Positions 9,913 through 21,276 are shown, counted from the first letter of the stretch. The stretch is DNA of 64,000 nt from Notospermus geniculatus (GCA_002633025.1 NMRB01000352.1:39067-103066), one strand, 5' to 3'. Made by a program: numbers and translations. The notes: generated by a model not told the origin, from the sequence alone.

Positions 9913-11183
9913 TATTTGGCAAGCATATGCTTGCCGAATACACAGAAATTAGTCTTAAATGGCAAGCAAACATTAGTGAATATTCATGACCACCGATCAG
10001 TATGGACCAATGAAAATTAAGGCCTAATTAGACCCCATTAATTATGCAAACAGTAGACGAAGATGGAGTCCTCCGACTAGCCTTCGCCGCCGTCGCAAAA
10101 AGCACCGAAAAGTTGTGATTGAGAGCAGGCTATGCCTCCAACGAAGATTAAGACGGCGTTAAAGGCATCGAACTGTTTATTTGCACAGCTAANCTAATGG
10201 AGTGACTTCATGGAGTGGTCCCTGCCTCACTCCAAATGAGTGAATTTCACTCGTCGGAATTTAGAGAGTAAATATGCAGCGCTGAGCAGCTGGCATGGGA
10301 GACAGTGGCGTGTGGTGGAGGGTGCCTTGCAGTAGGGAGCCACCAACAAGCGATTTTCAGAAGAAAATGTCCATTTATCGAGCCTGGTTTGCCAAACAGT
10401 ACGCGAAGTTTGGCTTAAACGTCGAGTTACACGCATTGCCCTGAACCAGATAACAAATATCCTCTACCCATCTGCAGTCAGTTGATTAGCGTAGTGCACA
10501 GGATGTCGGCTCAACAACCTGAAGGTCGTAGGTTCGAAACTCGCGTTGTCTCACTCGTGATTTTTTCTTTTTTTTTCTATTTTTTCCCTTTTCTCTTGTT
10601 TTCTTTTTTCTTTTTCTCTCAGAAAAGGCATATCAAGAAGAAACGTTACGTGTTTTCGTACAAAAATAGACCCGAACAGTCGAGGATGCCAACGACTGGC
10701 GGATGGTGGCCTCATTGGCCACAGTAGGCAATGTTCATAGTTGTGGTTGCCATTGACTTGAATTTGACTTGAATATTGTTGTTTGGGTCCCGTTAAGTAA
10801 GTTCCAGATAAAAATAGTCATATTTATCGCCCCGCCTGCTTAAAATCAGCGCCGTGCCTCTCAAAAAGTACAACATGAACATCAAGTTTTTACTCTGTGT
10901 AATTGTGCCCCCCCCCCACACACACACACTGATCTCCTTTGGCCCTTGCTTGCACCTGGATAGGTTAAAATGTCCTCCAAAACAATTTGCATACCGGTAA
11001 TGTATTTGCTTGCTCAATAACCGAACGTGCTGAATAATATGGCAAGCACATATCCTGATTAATATTCATTAGGAGGCGTGACATGCTTGCCAAATAGGGA
11101 CATTTTTCAGCATTAGATGGCAAGCATGCTTGCTAAATAAGGACGAAAAAGGGAACTGTTTGGCAAGCATGCTTGCCAAATAA
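9913..11183. mobile_element. Candidate DNA element bounded by TTGGCAAGCATGCTTGCCAA palindromes
   Basis: A palindrome with ATATGC centre lies at 9916-9938. Two more lie at 11118-11137 and 11159-11180, the last perfect over 22 bases. Half-sites occur at 9959, 11039 and 11089. The left end also has ATTAGTGAATATTCATGA, matched in inverse orientation at about 11060. Sub-terminal repeats in inverted arrangement are typical transposase-binding sites, so a 1.27-kb non-autonomous element is proposed. No target duplication was established, and the interior encodes nothing recognisable. Confidence 0.45.
10470..10620 (+). repeat. tRNA-like SINE head with pyrimidine tail
   Basis: CAGTTGATTAGCG resembles a tRNA D-arm (A box). 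GGTCGTAGGTTCGAAACTC, 50 bp on, contains a near-perfect B box GGTTCGAAACT. A long T/C-rich tract follows from about 10560 to 10620. Acceptor stems do not pair, so this is read as a tRNA-derived retroposon remnant rather than a tRNA gene. Confidence 0.4.
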
Positions 11184-11930
11184 ACCCGGCCAAATTTTAA
11201 TTAGTTTAACACCGACAACGATTACAATCGGTTTCTGAACAAAAATCTTGCACAAACTTCAAACCAATGGAATCACCTCAATGACAGACTACAAACTGTA
11301 TGATGACGTCATCACTTTGTGCGTATGGCGTCATAGGTCTACAGGTCGCGCACTTGCGAACCTGAAGCGGTTGATTAAAATCACATCAAATGCAAACCGC
11401 AGACTGGTTTCTCACATTCCAGTTGATGACATTTTGTCTGACCACTTTCAAGTTTTTATTATCAGTCAGCAATTTCAAACGATTCGCATTACAAAATATT
11501 GACTACTCGTTTACTGATATTTTTATAACACGGCTAATGGCGTCATCAACTTTAGTGACGTTTGTCAAACATATGATAAGAGAGGTAAAGAAAATAAACG
11601 ATAAAGGTAAACGATATAGTGACTATGATTAACTGTGTGGGCGAAATTTGCCCCTGTCCAAAATCGCAGTAGGGAGGTTCCGATACTCAACGAGAACGCC
11701 GACGATGATATCTCTTTGCTCACTACGTCATCAAATGTTGTGAATTACGTCACCAGGATTCCTCATTCGCTGTCGTCCCGTCTGAATGATTAGGTCAAGT
11801 TGTGAGTTGGTGAGTTCCTGAGTTTATCAGCCGGCAACTGAAAAGGACGAAATAAAGCCGACTTTTGTTTTTAATTCATCATACTAGTATCTTAACCTCC
11901 CTTGGAAGAACATCCGTCACTAACAAGAAA
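11184..11930 (-). other. Intergenic and presumed 3'UTR of the minus-strand TRIM gene
   Basis: No protein gene is seen; the short plus-strand frames at 11248-11632 lack any domain. TTTATT at 11455-11460 is an AATAAA on the minus strand, about 470 bp past the stop codon at 11931, and could be the gene's poly(A) signal. Confidence 0.35.
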
Positions 11931-12362
11931 TTACGGGACAAAACCCTTGGCGATTCTGGTGAGGCCGCAGTGCCCACTGCTGTCAATCTTGGAGCGGTAA
12001 TATACACAACCACAAGTACCGCACGTGCAGGTCATCTTCTTACGACATTCTCCAACCCTTCCTTTGTCTGGTTTGCGAATCTTCTCGCCGCAAACTCCAC
12101 AATTACAAGCACGACTGAACTGGCACTCCCAGACTCTTGACGCATTTGGTTTCCTGAATGCGGCGTCACCGCAAACACCGCAAGTACACGCTCCTTTCGC
12201 TTGACACTCGTTGGCTCGTGATGAACTTGGTTTTCGGAAAACATCACCACAAACGCCGCAGGAACACGAGCCCCTTTTCTGACACGTCTTCTTCCTCTTC
12301 GGGTCAGGGACCTCCAGCGCTGTCGAGCAAACCTCACAAACACACGGCCCGCCCTCCTCGCA
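11931..12362 (-). repeat. Coding tandem repeat: five cysteine units, period 26-27 residues
   Basis: Residues 396-538. Units begin at Cys396, 422, 448, 475 and 501, with a last Cys at 527. Each reads C-x5-C-x-C-x2-C; units 2-4 share CGVCG and an RKP-x3-R segment before the next cysteine. Spacing of 26, 26, 27, 26 and 26 residues implies duplication of a 78-bp module and strong constraint. Four cysteines per unit could bind one zinc ion or form disulphides; a cytosolic RING protein favours metal (inference). I recognise no named domain with this spacing. Confidence 0.85.
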
Positions 12363-14181
12363 GGTTGGTCCCGGGGCGACGAAACCACCAAGATCAAAGT
12401 TGGGGGTCCGGGGGAAGAAAGTCGGCGCCTTCCTTTTCAGGGTTTTGAAAGCATCCAGGCAGTTATCCCTTTCCTCCTTGTAGGCCGGGTACCCTTCATT
12501 AAGTTCGTCCAACGTGTCCTTCATGGTGGTCAGTTTCCCGACGTACTCGAACTGCAGTTCCGCATCTTGGAGGACATCATTTGCTTCCGCAATGGCGGCT
12601 TCGGACTCCTTCAGTGAGGTCGGCATCGCATCGAGGAGGCCCCGTAAACCACCGATCACCTGGAAGTCCTTCTTCACTTGCTTCTTCAACCCATCTTTTT
12701 TATCTAGAATCACCTGGATGCACATCTCTGCATGATCTTCAATAACTTTGATAACCCCGTCTTCCATCTCTTCAGCTGTTGTTTTCGATTCCTCCAGGGC
12801 CGTTTGGTCCATCTTCATTTGGGCATTCCTCTCTTCCTCCTCTTCCAAGGCCGTCCAGACCTCATCAACATTATCGTGGACGATATCCTCCAGGGTTCTG
12901 ATGTCATGGTTAGCATGCTCCAGACAAATACACAAACGGCAGACATCGCATGAACAAGTCGTACATGTCATTGTGACAATCTCCCCATGAGCACTGCAAA
13001 GGGATTCTTTCCGCTGAATGTACGCCTTGAGCGAGCCTACCACGTGGTTAACCGTCAGGGAGTTTTCCTTGTGAGTGTTAGTGCACTCCATGCACATCGG
13101 CAATGCACAGCACTCCTCACACACCTTGACAGCCTTAACCTGTGTCCCCTTGAAGGCACAGATCTTGCAGTTCGCGCTTTCGAGCGAAGCTTTACGGTCC
13201 CTTACAACCCCAGGTATATCCCCGCTGACAACAGATTCGTTCTCGCTGGAATCCATGCTCACAATTCCGCTACTGTCGTCGGCGCTGGTCCGGCCCGAAC
13301 CAGACCCGCCATCCTCGCTGCCCTCGTTGGAGTTGTCAAGATCGGTATTCACGTATTGCTGGGGCGGCTTGGCTCGACAGGCAGGGCAGGCGAACACTTC
13401 CTCCTGGTTCGTCACTTGGTCCTCCAGATGGGTGAGCAGACACCCTTTACAGAAAGAGTGATCACAGGTCCCAATCTGTGAATGAAGAACAAACAGCATG
13501 CTGTTAAAATAGTGAACTGAGACCCTGACCTATGAGATGGTAGGTTTGTGACAGTAGGACTAGGAGGCGACAAGACTGATACTATGACCGATGATGGGAT
13601 AGTTACGGAAGCACAGGACACCAGTCAACTTGTGTCTGACGTTCTAATCAAATTTCCCACTTAAATTTTCTGAATATTGGCTGGTATTCATAAAAGTTAG
13701 CAAATGCTTTTGCTTAAGATTTTCACAGCAAGATCCAATGTAAATGTACTGTAAAACTTGAAGTAAAAGCATTTGCTAGCTTTTATGAATACCAGCCAAT
13801 GTCTTACGTGAGGGTCTATAGGCCCTTCATCTAAGCCGGATAGACCATGGATATGAATTTTCGAGAAATCCTATGAACAACTGACCTGTGGCGTGTTTCC
13901 TAAAGTGACTTTAAGCTAATGGTACCTTTAACCAAATGGAAAATGCATTGAAGTTAATGGTACCATTAGCTTAAAGTCACTTTATGAAATAGGCCCCTGG
14001 GCATCAGGACCCACCGGCATGACAGGTTGAAAGTGGGGCTTTTTGAAGAAGAGCTAAGACTGTCAACACTGTCTGGTCATACGACCTTGGACTGGACGCA
14101 TGCGCATACCTTTCTGACGGCGGGGGATTCGAAGCACATAAGACACACTGGTTTGGCCTCATCCATACCATCTGACGCCAT
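11931..14181 (-). CDS. TRIM-like protein with C-terminal 26-residue cysteine repeats
   Basis: Two coding exons: 14181-14110 (24 codons, ending before a GTATGC donor) and 13475-11931 (after an acceptor TTCATTCACAG). The intron is 634 bp, phase 0. Together they give 538 aa. The RING is split between exons: C-x2-C (13-16) in exon 1; C28, H30, C33, C36 and C54-P-A-C57 in exon 2. An acidic Ser/Gly linker follows, then two B-boxes (CKIC near 125; CSAH near 180), a coiled coil, and a PTFFPR...GGF motif shared with the plus-strand paralogue. From residue 396 come five C-x5-C-x-C-x2-C units. RING and B-boxes suggest a ubiquitin ligase (inferred). The ATG lies 11 bases after an acceptor, in a good start context. 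Confidence 0.9.
13676..13800. mobile_element. Palindromic MITE, 125 bp, in the TRIM intron
   Basis: ATTGGCTGGTATTCATAAAA at 13676 is answered by TTTTATGAATACCAGCCAAT ending 13800. AAAGCATTTGCT-type arms continue inward to a loop near 13735. It lies inside the 634-bp intron of the minus-strand TRIM gene. No target duplication is clear. Confidence 0.85.
13890..13995. mobile_element. Palindromic MITE, ~105 bp, copy 1
   Basis: AAAGTGACTTTAAGCTAATG and its complement CATTAGCTTAAAGTCACTTT form the arms around an AATGCATT centre. Its ends resemble GGCCTGTTTCATAA. A second copy, inverted in orientation, is at 31151-31254. This one also lies in the TRIM intron, 90 bp from the previous MITE. Confidence 0.85.
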
Positions 14182-14892
14182 GTTGACCAGAGCTGAAATT
14201 TTGCAAGAAATTTTTACATTAATATATAAACATGACAACACTGCCCAACACCACGGATCACTGAGTGAGAAGCATCTGAAATATTTAAGATATCATTGTG
14301 TAAACTTATGACCTAAACTTATGACCGTGACTGCAGTTGAAGTTGCTGTAATGACATTTTCAGTTGATGTTGGTATTAAAGGACCACAGTATTGCTTTCC
14401 GATCCTGCGTTACACCTACCCGCGTTAAGGGAGACTTCTATTGACGACTTGGTAAACTACGCATGCTACTACGTGCATTGTAGTGTAATCATACATTCTC
14501 CAACACTGGGGTGAAAGGCTTAACTACAGTATTGGAGAACGGGTACGGTGGCGCCGGCTGTCGACAGAAAGTGGCAATACCGTGGTGCTTTAAAAGGCCC
14601 AGGTGTCAGCGGGCATGACCGATTAATTTGACCAATATAATCATGGTCGAGTAGGCTTGGCTCTTGACATCGAAAACCCCGTGCACGATACAAATGTACG
14701 CTGCATGCACAGTGCATTTGACCATGAATGTACAGGATGGGCGGCCTTACTACCTCTCACAAGTGCCCAGGATTGTACTGCCCCTGTACTACTGTAAGTG
14801 ACATCATGTATCTCACTCACTGGCCGGTCCAAGAGACAGATGGATCACAATGATGAACGGTAGAGAGAGAAACAGAAATAGAGCCTACTCAC
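14182..14892 (-). other. Inferred 5'-UTR intron of the minus-strand TRIM gene
   Basis: An acceptor (TTGCAAAATTTCAG on the minus strand) ends at 14193, just before the coding exon. A GTGAGT donor sits at 14892-14887. No other gene is seen between them. The splice assignment is inferred from signals only. Confidence 0.45.
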
Positions 14893-15260
14893 CTTGATCA
14901 GAGGAAATGGCGCAAACGTCTGACCATGCTGACAGTTGATTAAAACGCTTTAGTGGATAACGACACAGCCACACGCACAGGAGCAAATGGCAACACGTGG
15001 AAGTAGTACATGTAGGAAGCCGCCGTGCCACTACACAATAGAACCGATATTGACCTCATTCACAATCACATTGCGTGCTTTTCTACTCGGTTTATACATA
15101 TCGGGATTCCCCGAACCCGCCTCGGTCTGGCTCGTCGGATTCGTTGAATCGCTGTCTGGTTTTTGCCGCGTAGTACTTCCCTATAAGGTTTGCAAGGAAG
15201 GTAGCGGTAGAAATTGCCTGGAAGTGTTCCTTCTGACTGAATCTGAGCAAAACTGACCAG
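14893..15260. promoter_or_regulatory. Candidate bidirectional promoter with two facing non-coding exons
   Basis: A minus-strand exon ends at 14893 (GATCAAG then GTGAGT) and a plus-strand exon ends at 15260 (CTGACCAG then GTGAGTCG). Each leads to a TRIM coding exon preceded by an acceptor, so transcription should diverge from within this ~370-bp block. It contains a CACGTG E-box-like site near 14993 and GTTTATACATATC near 15090, but no convincing TATA pair. The 89-aa plus frame (14987-15256) is probably untranslated exon sequence. Confidence 0.45.
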
Positions 15261-16003
15261 GTGAGTCGTTTTATTCTTTCAATCTTTGTACTCTATTTGA
15301 CCGTTTACATATTGTAGTTGGCGGTCTCTCTTCTTTAATTGTGCATCAGTCTCCGGTATACCGTCCACCAGTGGACACAATCACGCAAGGCCGTGAAACC
15401 ACGCTACAGCGTGAAAACCTTCTGTGGAAACCAAATTGTTACATACATTTTCTCCAGAATTGTGTACAAATTCAGCATTGAAAAAAAACTTATTAATATA
15501 TCGAGTTATGTGTGTTCAACATGAATATGGCTAAGTTTTTGAAAATTGGGCCATACATTTTGTACAGGCGAATGTAGGCCCCTACAGTCACGATGTAGCG
15601 TGATTGTGTCCACTGTAGGCCTACACCTACATGTATGTGAACTCAGCCTAGGCTTTGTAAGTCTGTTATGCTGATGACATACTATAAAATTTGCCGTAGG
15701 CCTATTCACTCTTTCACAATAATCCTCTTGATCTTATAGTCCAAAGGCTAATTTGGTTTGTCCTGCTTGATACCAAAAGCGCCATCACCTCACGTAGGCC
15801 TATATTGATGAAGTTGGGTGTGGGTAATAGGCCTACAAGAGGAGTCTGTTGTGTAGTCTGGGATCACAGTATAGGCCTATGTTTGAAGGGTGTTCGAAAC
15901 CACCGTACGGAGATGAACAAGTGAGGACATTTTGGGATCGCTTGTTTTAGGACCACCCTGTAAAAATAGTGTCTATAGTTATTGGCACCGCTCCTTTTTC
16001 CAG
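15261..16003 (+). other. Inferred 5'-UTR intron of the plus-strand TRIM gene
   Basis: Runs from the GTGAGT donor to an acceptor CTCCTTTTTCCAG ending at 16003. It contains several TAGGCCTA motifs and no gene. The assignment rests on splice signals and on symmetry with the minus-strand partner. Confidence 0.45.
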
Positions 16004-16015
16004 TTGAAATCCAAC

Positions 16016-17747
16016 ATGGCGTCCTACCAAGAGGATCCGGCCCTGTGTCTCATGTGCTTAGAATCTCCTGGAATTAGGAAGGTAGGGGTGCATGGAATGG
16101 CCAGGGCCATTGTGCTCACCTGTCGTTAAGGAATGATGGTATCAGGATGTTGCCCCCTGGTGGCCATATTTCACATCCGATCACAGGAGTCGTCTTCGTA
16201 TCGTAGCAATATAGGTCAAATAGTAATAGTGTATCAATAGTATTGTGCCGGGGTATTGTGCCAATAATAGTGATAGTTTGTTTTCGAATTTGACCTCTGC
16301 ATGTGACCTCGAAAAGTAGGCCCATACCAAGAAAAAATCCGGGAATTATGTGATGTAGTAGGCTACCTCGTGAAGATGAATGATGAATGAAGTTTAATTA
16401 GAACAGAAAACATAAAAGTAATACGTGGGAAAGGGCCGAGGCCGGATGGCATTTTTGGCCCTGGGTAGAACTAAAATAGGGCCTACAAGGTGAAGAAACC
16501 ACCACACGTCCCATATCTCTGACGACACGCTTCTTTCGTTTCAGTTCGGCAACTGTCAGCATGCCTACTGCAAGAAATGCTTACTCTCTCATTTTGAACA
16601 GCAAGTGAACAACGAGCAAGGGAACATCTTTGGCTGCCCTGCCTGCCGACACAAGCTGGGAGATATGTTTGAGAAAGATTCTGGACACGGCTTTACTTCT
16701 GATGAAGATCTGCGAGCTTCTTGTTCTAGTACTACAGCCGAGGATAAAAAGGACAATGGCGTCTCTGTGGAGGGGGCAAGGGCCAAGGGGCAGGAGCAAA
16801 GGGCAGCACTGAAAGGGGCCAAATGTAGGTTATGCTTCTTTAAAGGGATGGCGGTAGCAGCGAAGAATGTTTGCAATGAATGCCGTGGTCTTCCGTTATG
16901 TTCGGCCTGTACCAGCGATCATCGTCAAGGGAAAGCCACCGAGTGTCATGTCGTCACCTCCATCGACCTATTCCTCCGTGGTGGAGATGTGTTCTGCGAC
17001 ATCCATGGGGATGTGAGAGAATTGTATTGCACAGGTTGCTTTACGTCTGCATGTTCGACTTGTGTTTCGCACGACCACTTCGATCACGAAGTCATGAGAT
17101 TGAATGACGTCCTTCTTGCTGAGATGGGAAAGGTGTGCAGAGCGAGGAAGTTGGAGCAAGGCCGCTTGCAAACATTGAGAGCTGATGTGGACAGCCTCAA
17201 GAAGATGACGGCTGCGGGTGACGAGATGGAGGCCAAGATAATCCAGACCATTGAAGACCATGGTGAGAAGTGCATCGAACAGATTCTGAAACTCAAAGAA
17301 GACTTCAAGAAAACTGTTCACGACAAGTTTAAGGTGATCCGGACGATGAAAGACGAACTGGCGAAGATGCCGAAGATTGTGAAGAAGTCGGAAGAGATTC
17401 TTTCTCGAACTGACAATCTTCTTGGCCCCCAGGTTGAGTTTACAACCTCCTACGCGGCGAAGTTGGCAGGTCTGAAGGCAGAAATAGACGAATTGACCGC
17501 GGGACACCCTAGCTATGAGAAGGCAAAAATCGTCTACACCAAGGCGTGCAAAAACCTTCGCCAGAAACCCCCAAAGTTTTTCCCCAGAATGGTGAATTTC
17601 AACATTGGTGGCTTTAAGGTTGAACCAAGATGCGGCGATGCTGGTGGGGAATGTGTTTGTGAAGTGTGTAAAAGAAAGTTCAGGTTTCCAAATATGCAGA
17701 GAAAANCTCGGTTAAAACGCAGGTGCGCATGCCTTTGCGATTGTTGA
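16016..17747 (+). CDS. TRIM-like protein, paralogue of the minus-strand gene, 3' truncated
   Basis: Exon 1 is 16016-16081 (22 codons, ending before GTAGGG). Exon 2 starts at 16545 after TTTCGTTTCAG and runs to a TGA at 17745-17747; the 463-bp intron is phase 0. As read it encodes 422 aa. RING ligands are C11, C14 in exon 1, then C26, H28, C31, C34, C53 and C56 in exon 2. Two B-boxes (CRLC and CDIH starts), a coiled coil and the KFFPR...GGF motif follow, all collinear with the minus-strand paralogue. One cysteine unit (C-x6-C-x-C-x2-C) is present, then a single N (17706) and a frame continuing into a dispersed repeat for about 14 residues. The native C-terminus is therefore lost or misassembled. 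Exon 2 is otherwise open. Confidence 0.85.
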
Positions 17748-18095
17748 ACGTCATCAGCCGTCGTGCGTCATTCTGACGTTACAAAAACTGCGTCATTCAC
17801 AACCCATGACGTCGACCATTCGCCTGTCGTTTACGCTAAAATGGTCAACTTTATCGATTAAATTCATCATGTTCCCGCAGGGATTTTTCCTCAAAAGCAA
17901 TAAGATATATTTTAGCAGTTCTGTACTTAATGACAGAAAAGTAAAATCAGAAATTGAGTGCAATGTTTTAGTTATATTTAGCCTGGAAACAGGGTGTGCT
18001 ATTGAGAATTAATTGGAAAATAACGTTAGCCTCACTTTCAGTGACGCAGTTATGACCGAGTTGATAGTCAGCGCCGCGTCGCGGATTAGGTCTGC
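17706..18095. mobile_element. Dispersed element, copy 1, abutting the TRIM gene 3' end
   Basis: From CTCGGTTAAAACGC (17707) onward this matches, in reverse orientation, the element at 55525-55896, including TTTACGCTAAAAT, TTTATCGAT, ATGTTCCCGC and AGAATTAA. The inverted end motif recurs as GACCGAGTTGAT near 18057, and similarity continues through AGTCAGCGCC-CGTC-CGGA. One boundary coincides with the N at 17706. There is no coding capacity. Confidence 0.7.
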
Positions 18096-18835
18096 CGGTA
18101 CCCCATAAGATAAAATACCTAAGAATATGTTTTCCTGTCTCAGTGGACCCATGTTTCTATCTATTGACAATACATTTATAGGGTCCCAGGCCACCCATTT
18201 AAAAGTTAGCTGTACATCAGATTCCAAGCCCCTGTACATTAATGCTCTGAATTTGCTCCAATGATAAAGTCAGTACCCAAAATTCAAACGACTCTATCTT
18301 CTAAACGCACCATTTGCGGAACTTAAGAATTGGGTTTTTGTGGTCAGGGATAGAAACTAACCCTCAAACCCAAAAAATTTTTTGTACTTGAGATGTGCAT
18401 TAAATCTTTGTTAGCTCCTAGACTATGTGGGCAGGAATCCCTTGCTCAAAAACCTTGCGAAAGGGGAGGCACGATCTGTGTCTGTAGGAAATGTGGGTGG
18501 AAAATGTAGGACAATCCATGGTTATTGTGTCTGTAGTCCCTGTGGGTTCGTGACCCCATGCATCAAGGTTTCTCTTTATGTATTGTTGCCGTCCGAAAGG
18601 CATTATAGGAATACTAGCATGACGTCTGTACTGGTGGAGGGCAACTAAACGTTTCTATTGTTCTGCTGCGTTGAATTTTATTCCATTATTCATAAACGAC
18701 TGAAGCTTGTATTAGTTCCATTGTTTCCACCTCTCTCAATATTGCATTACCGTAGTCTACAGGTTTCGATCAGGGAAGTGTCATCCTATCAAACTCTAAT
18801 AAAGCTTGTGCTTCGGTTATCCACGGTGTTACCGC
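18096..18835. other. Intergenic, nothing recognised
   Basis: Only short frames without domains are present; no repeat or RNA signal was identified. Confidence 0.4.
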
Positions 18836-19095
18836 TCCTTGTTCAGATATCATCGCCAGAGGGCGACGAATGGTCTGATGTCATCCACCCTACTCCCGGT
18901 CATAATGAGAAACCCTCACAACCTTCTGCTCCGACAGGGCGGCGCTGTGAGCGCTCTTACCGATGACGTAAAAAACGGAGCAATGACGTTGCGTCACGAC
19001 GTCCTTGACGCAGTGCAACAGAGATGAGACGTCGAAAAATGAGTACAACCGCGTACAGCGCCTCCTAGTGGTGGTAGTTCTGCGGGTTCCTCATT
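18836..19095. repeat. GAGGAACCCGC-family repeat with shared upstream segment
   Basis: The element proper runs 18906-19093: AGGGCGGCGCTGTGAGCGCT on the left and ACAGCGCCTCC...GCGGGTTCCTC on the right are inverted, with GACGTCCTTGACGCAGTGCA between. The preceding segment matches 9470-9560. This copy is near full length. Confidence 0.75.
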
Positions 19096-19797
19096 AGACC
19101 AACTCCTGCCTCCCTAATACAGCCCAGACTATTGACAACAAGAGGAGTTTTAATTGCAATCAGCTGAAGGCACCAGGAGTGTCCTAATGTAAAGATATCG
19201 GTCTAAAATGTCATCATTTCGTAACGTCTTTCTCTCCTTCAGGGCATTTCTTGGTCAATCAGCAAATGGAGTGTCCGTTTTTAGGGTGTAATTTCCCCCT
19301 TCATGACATCCCGCGCCCCTTCATCGGAGAGATGAGGAGGGGTGCTCAAGAAACTGGATAATGAAGACAATAATTGATGTTATTAATTAGGTGTCATTTC
19401 GTGCTGTCTTGCAAACAGGACTGGCACACCATCCTTCAGCACAGTACTCTCGTCCCCAGTGTTCAGTTGGCCGTAGGTATAGACCCACTATAAACACTGG
19501 CATGATTGGCGCCAAAAGTGAAGGATCATCAATAGACGGCGCTGTTTGAGGGAGCCAATCACAAACCATCAAAACAGGTTTAACCGACGCCGCCGTAACG
19601 CACCTTCTAATTGGCTAAGATATATGTACAAAATGTAGACCCTATATTCATACTCGCGGCAGATTCCCAGAGGGGATTCCCCCGAATCCGATAGCTAACG
19701 CCGTCTATTAGTGATACTTTGAGGATGGCATCAACTGAAGCAGTTTCAGAGTGCGGGTAACGTAGTGGGTAGTGGTTTGAAACGGGGAGTTTATTAA
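19096..19797. other. Intergenic, nothing recognised
   Basis: No coding or repeat signal was identified. Confidence 0.4.
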
Positions 19798-19969
19798 CAC
19801 AGGTGTGAAAGGAATGGTAGTCCGAGGAATGCATGTCGGAGTTACAATAGCTGATATTGTGAGGTTATTTTCGAACGGTCATGGTTTCTATAACCGCTTA
19901 TCCCAATCCCTCGTTGAACACAACAACCGGACTTTAAGTCCTGGGGACAAAGATTCCTGTCACACCGGC
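19798..19969. mobile_element. MITE with AGGTGTGA...TCACACC ends, copy 1
   Basis: AGGTGTGAAAGGAAT at 19801 is inverted at ATTCCTGTCACACC (about 19953-19966). The interior (GGTCATGG, TCGTTGAACA, CCGGACTTTA) matches the copy at 53592-53762. A fragment of the left end also occurs at 23184. It encodes nothing. Confidence 0.75.
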
Positions 19970-21276
19970 GCAATGCATCTCTGTTGAATACTAGGCTTTC
20001 TATCCGTTTGTGTCGATATTGGCCAGCCAAACCTATTATTTACTCTTGCCCAAGGTAGTTCACATAACTACCGTTGCCATGGAAACCTGTTTGCAGAATT
20101 ATGTCGTTAGACCTAAACGTAATTTCAATTTTTTACTGGGGACATTTTGTTCTATAGATATCTTTCGTTTACGCTTAATGCTGTGTGACAAGACTTTTGA
20201 AGTTGTGCGCGAGGAATCACAAAATCTTATCAGACATAATTGAGTTTTGTTATGTAGGAGGAAACCGGTGTAACGTTCTTCATTGTGGCCCGTGTGGCAG
20301 TGTGACGTACAATAGATTGACAGAATAATGCGCGACTCGACAATGGCCTACACACAGAGAAAGTGTGCGTCCGTTTTCTAGTGTGCTCCGAACAACGGGA
20401 GTCAGACAGAAAAATGGCCACACTGAAAAACTTTACACCAGAACTTGTGAAAATATTAATATCAGAGTACTACTGCTAAAAGTATTACTGTCATTACCCG
20501 AGTGAATCCAATCGAGTGTTGAACCAACCGTTCAACGGGTGACAGGCTTCGATGCTTCCACTACCCCATCTGACACCGAATGTAGGTCACGGCACCATTT
20601 AGCGGTCGGGAGTGGGGCTTGATTTTTGCCGTAGGTTCCGTGTACAGCTTACTATCACAGCGAACATGCAGCATACATACAGCAGTACATCAGAAACCAT
20701 GGATAATCTCGTTGTCAGGGAATCATATAGGCATCTTCGGTTGCTAAGCGACGGAAAGATGCAGGTTTTTGAGGCATCGTTTGAAGATAGTTGAACATGG
20801 TATCAGACGTTACAGAGAGCCTTTACATCTGTGCTGTCTTGTGTAATGATGGTGGCACAGGTGGAGCTCAATCATGTACCGACTTTTGTAAAACGTGACT
20901 GTGTGCTTACAAAAACTGGGACCGGATTCACGGAACGTTCGCAGATTTTCAGAACTTTGAGCGATTATATCTATATAATAATGTTACACTCAGAAGCTTC
21001 GTTTTGCCGCGAAATTCGGCATGGTAATAGATGCAACCGGTGGTTTAATGTGAGAAGAAATCTTTGTTGTGGTTCGCAATTTTACTTTTTTAGCAGGCGG
21101 TGTCCCATTCGATTGCTTTTCAAATTCTCCCAACTGCACTCTGTCTGCACCTATTCCACCAGGGCCGTGCATTCCAACCTCGGCCAAACTCACAATCGCC
21201 GGTGGCCACGGGTCGTAGTCCAGAAATAATACGTTAAAAAAGACTTCGTTGGTCATGATCTTGAATCGTTGTGATG
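19970..21276. other. Intergenic, nothing recognised
   Basis: Frames such as 20831-21229 have no recognisable domain. A GGATTCACGGAACGTTCGCA segment near 20933 resembles the TTATTCACGAA MITE end but is isolated. Confidence 0.4.

Noticed and set aside
12158-13481. Plus-strand frames of 73-164 codons
   Set aside because: They lie antisense to the minus-strand TRIM exon, whose domains are unambiguous.
14987-15256. 89-aa plus-strand protein
   Set aside because: It ends just before a strong splice donor at 15260 and fits better as an untranslated exon; no domain is seen.
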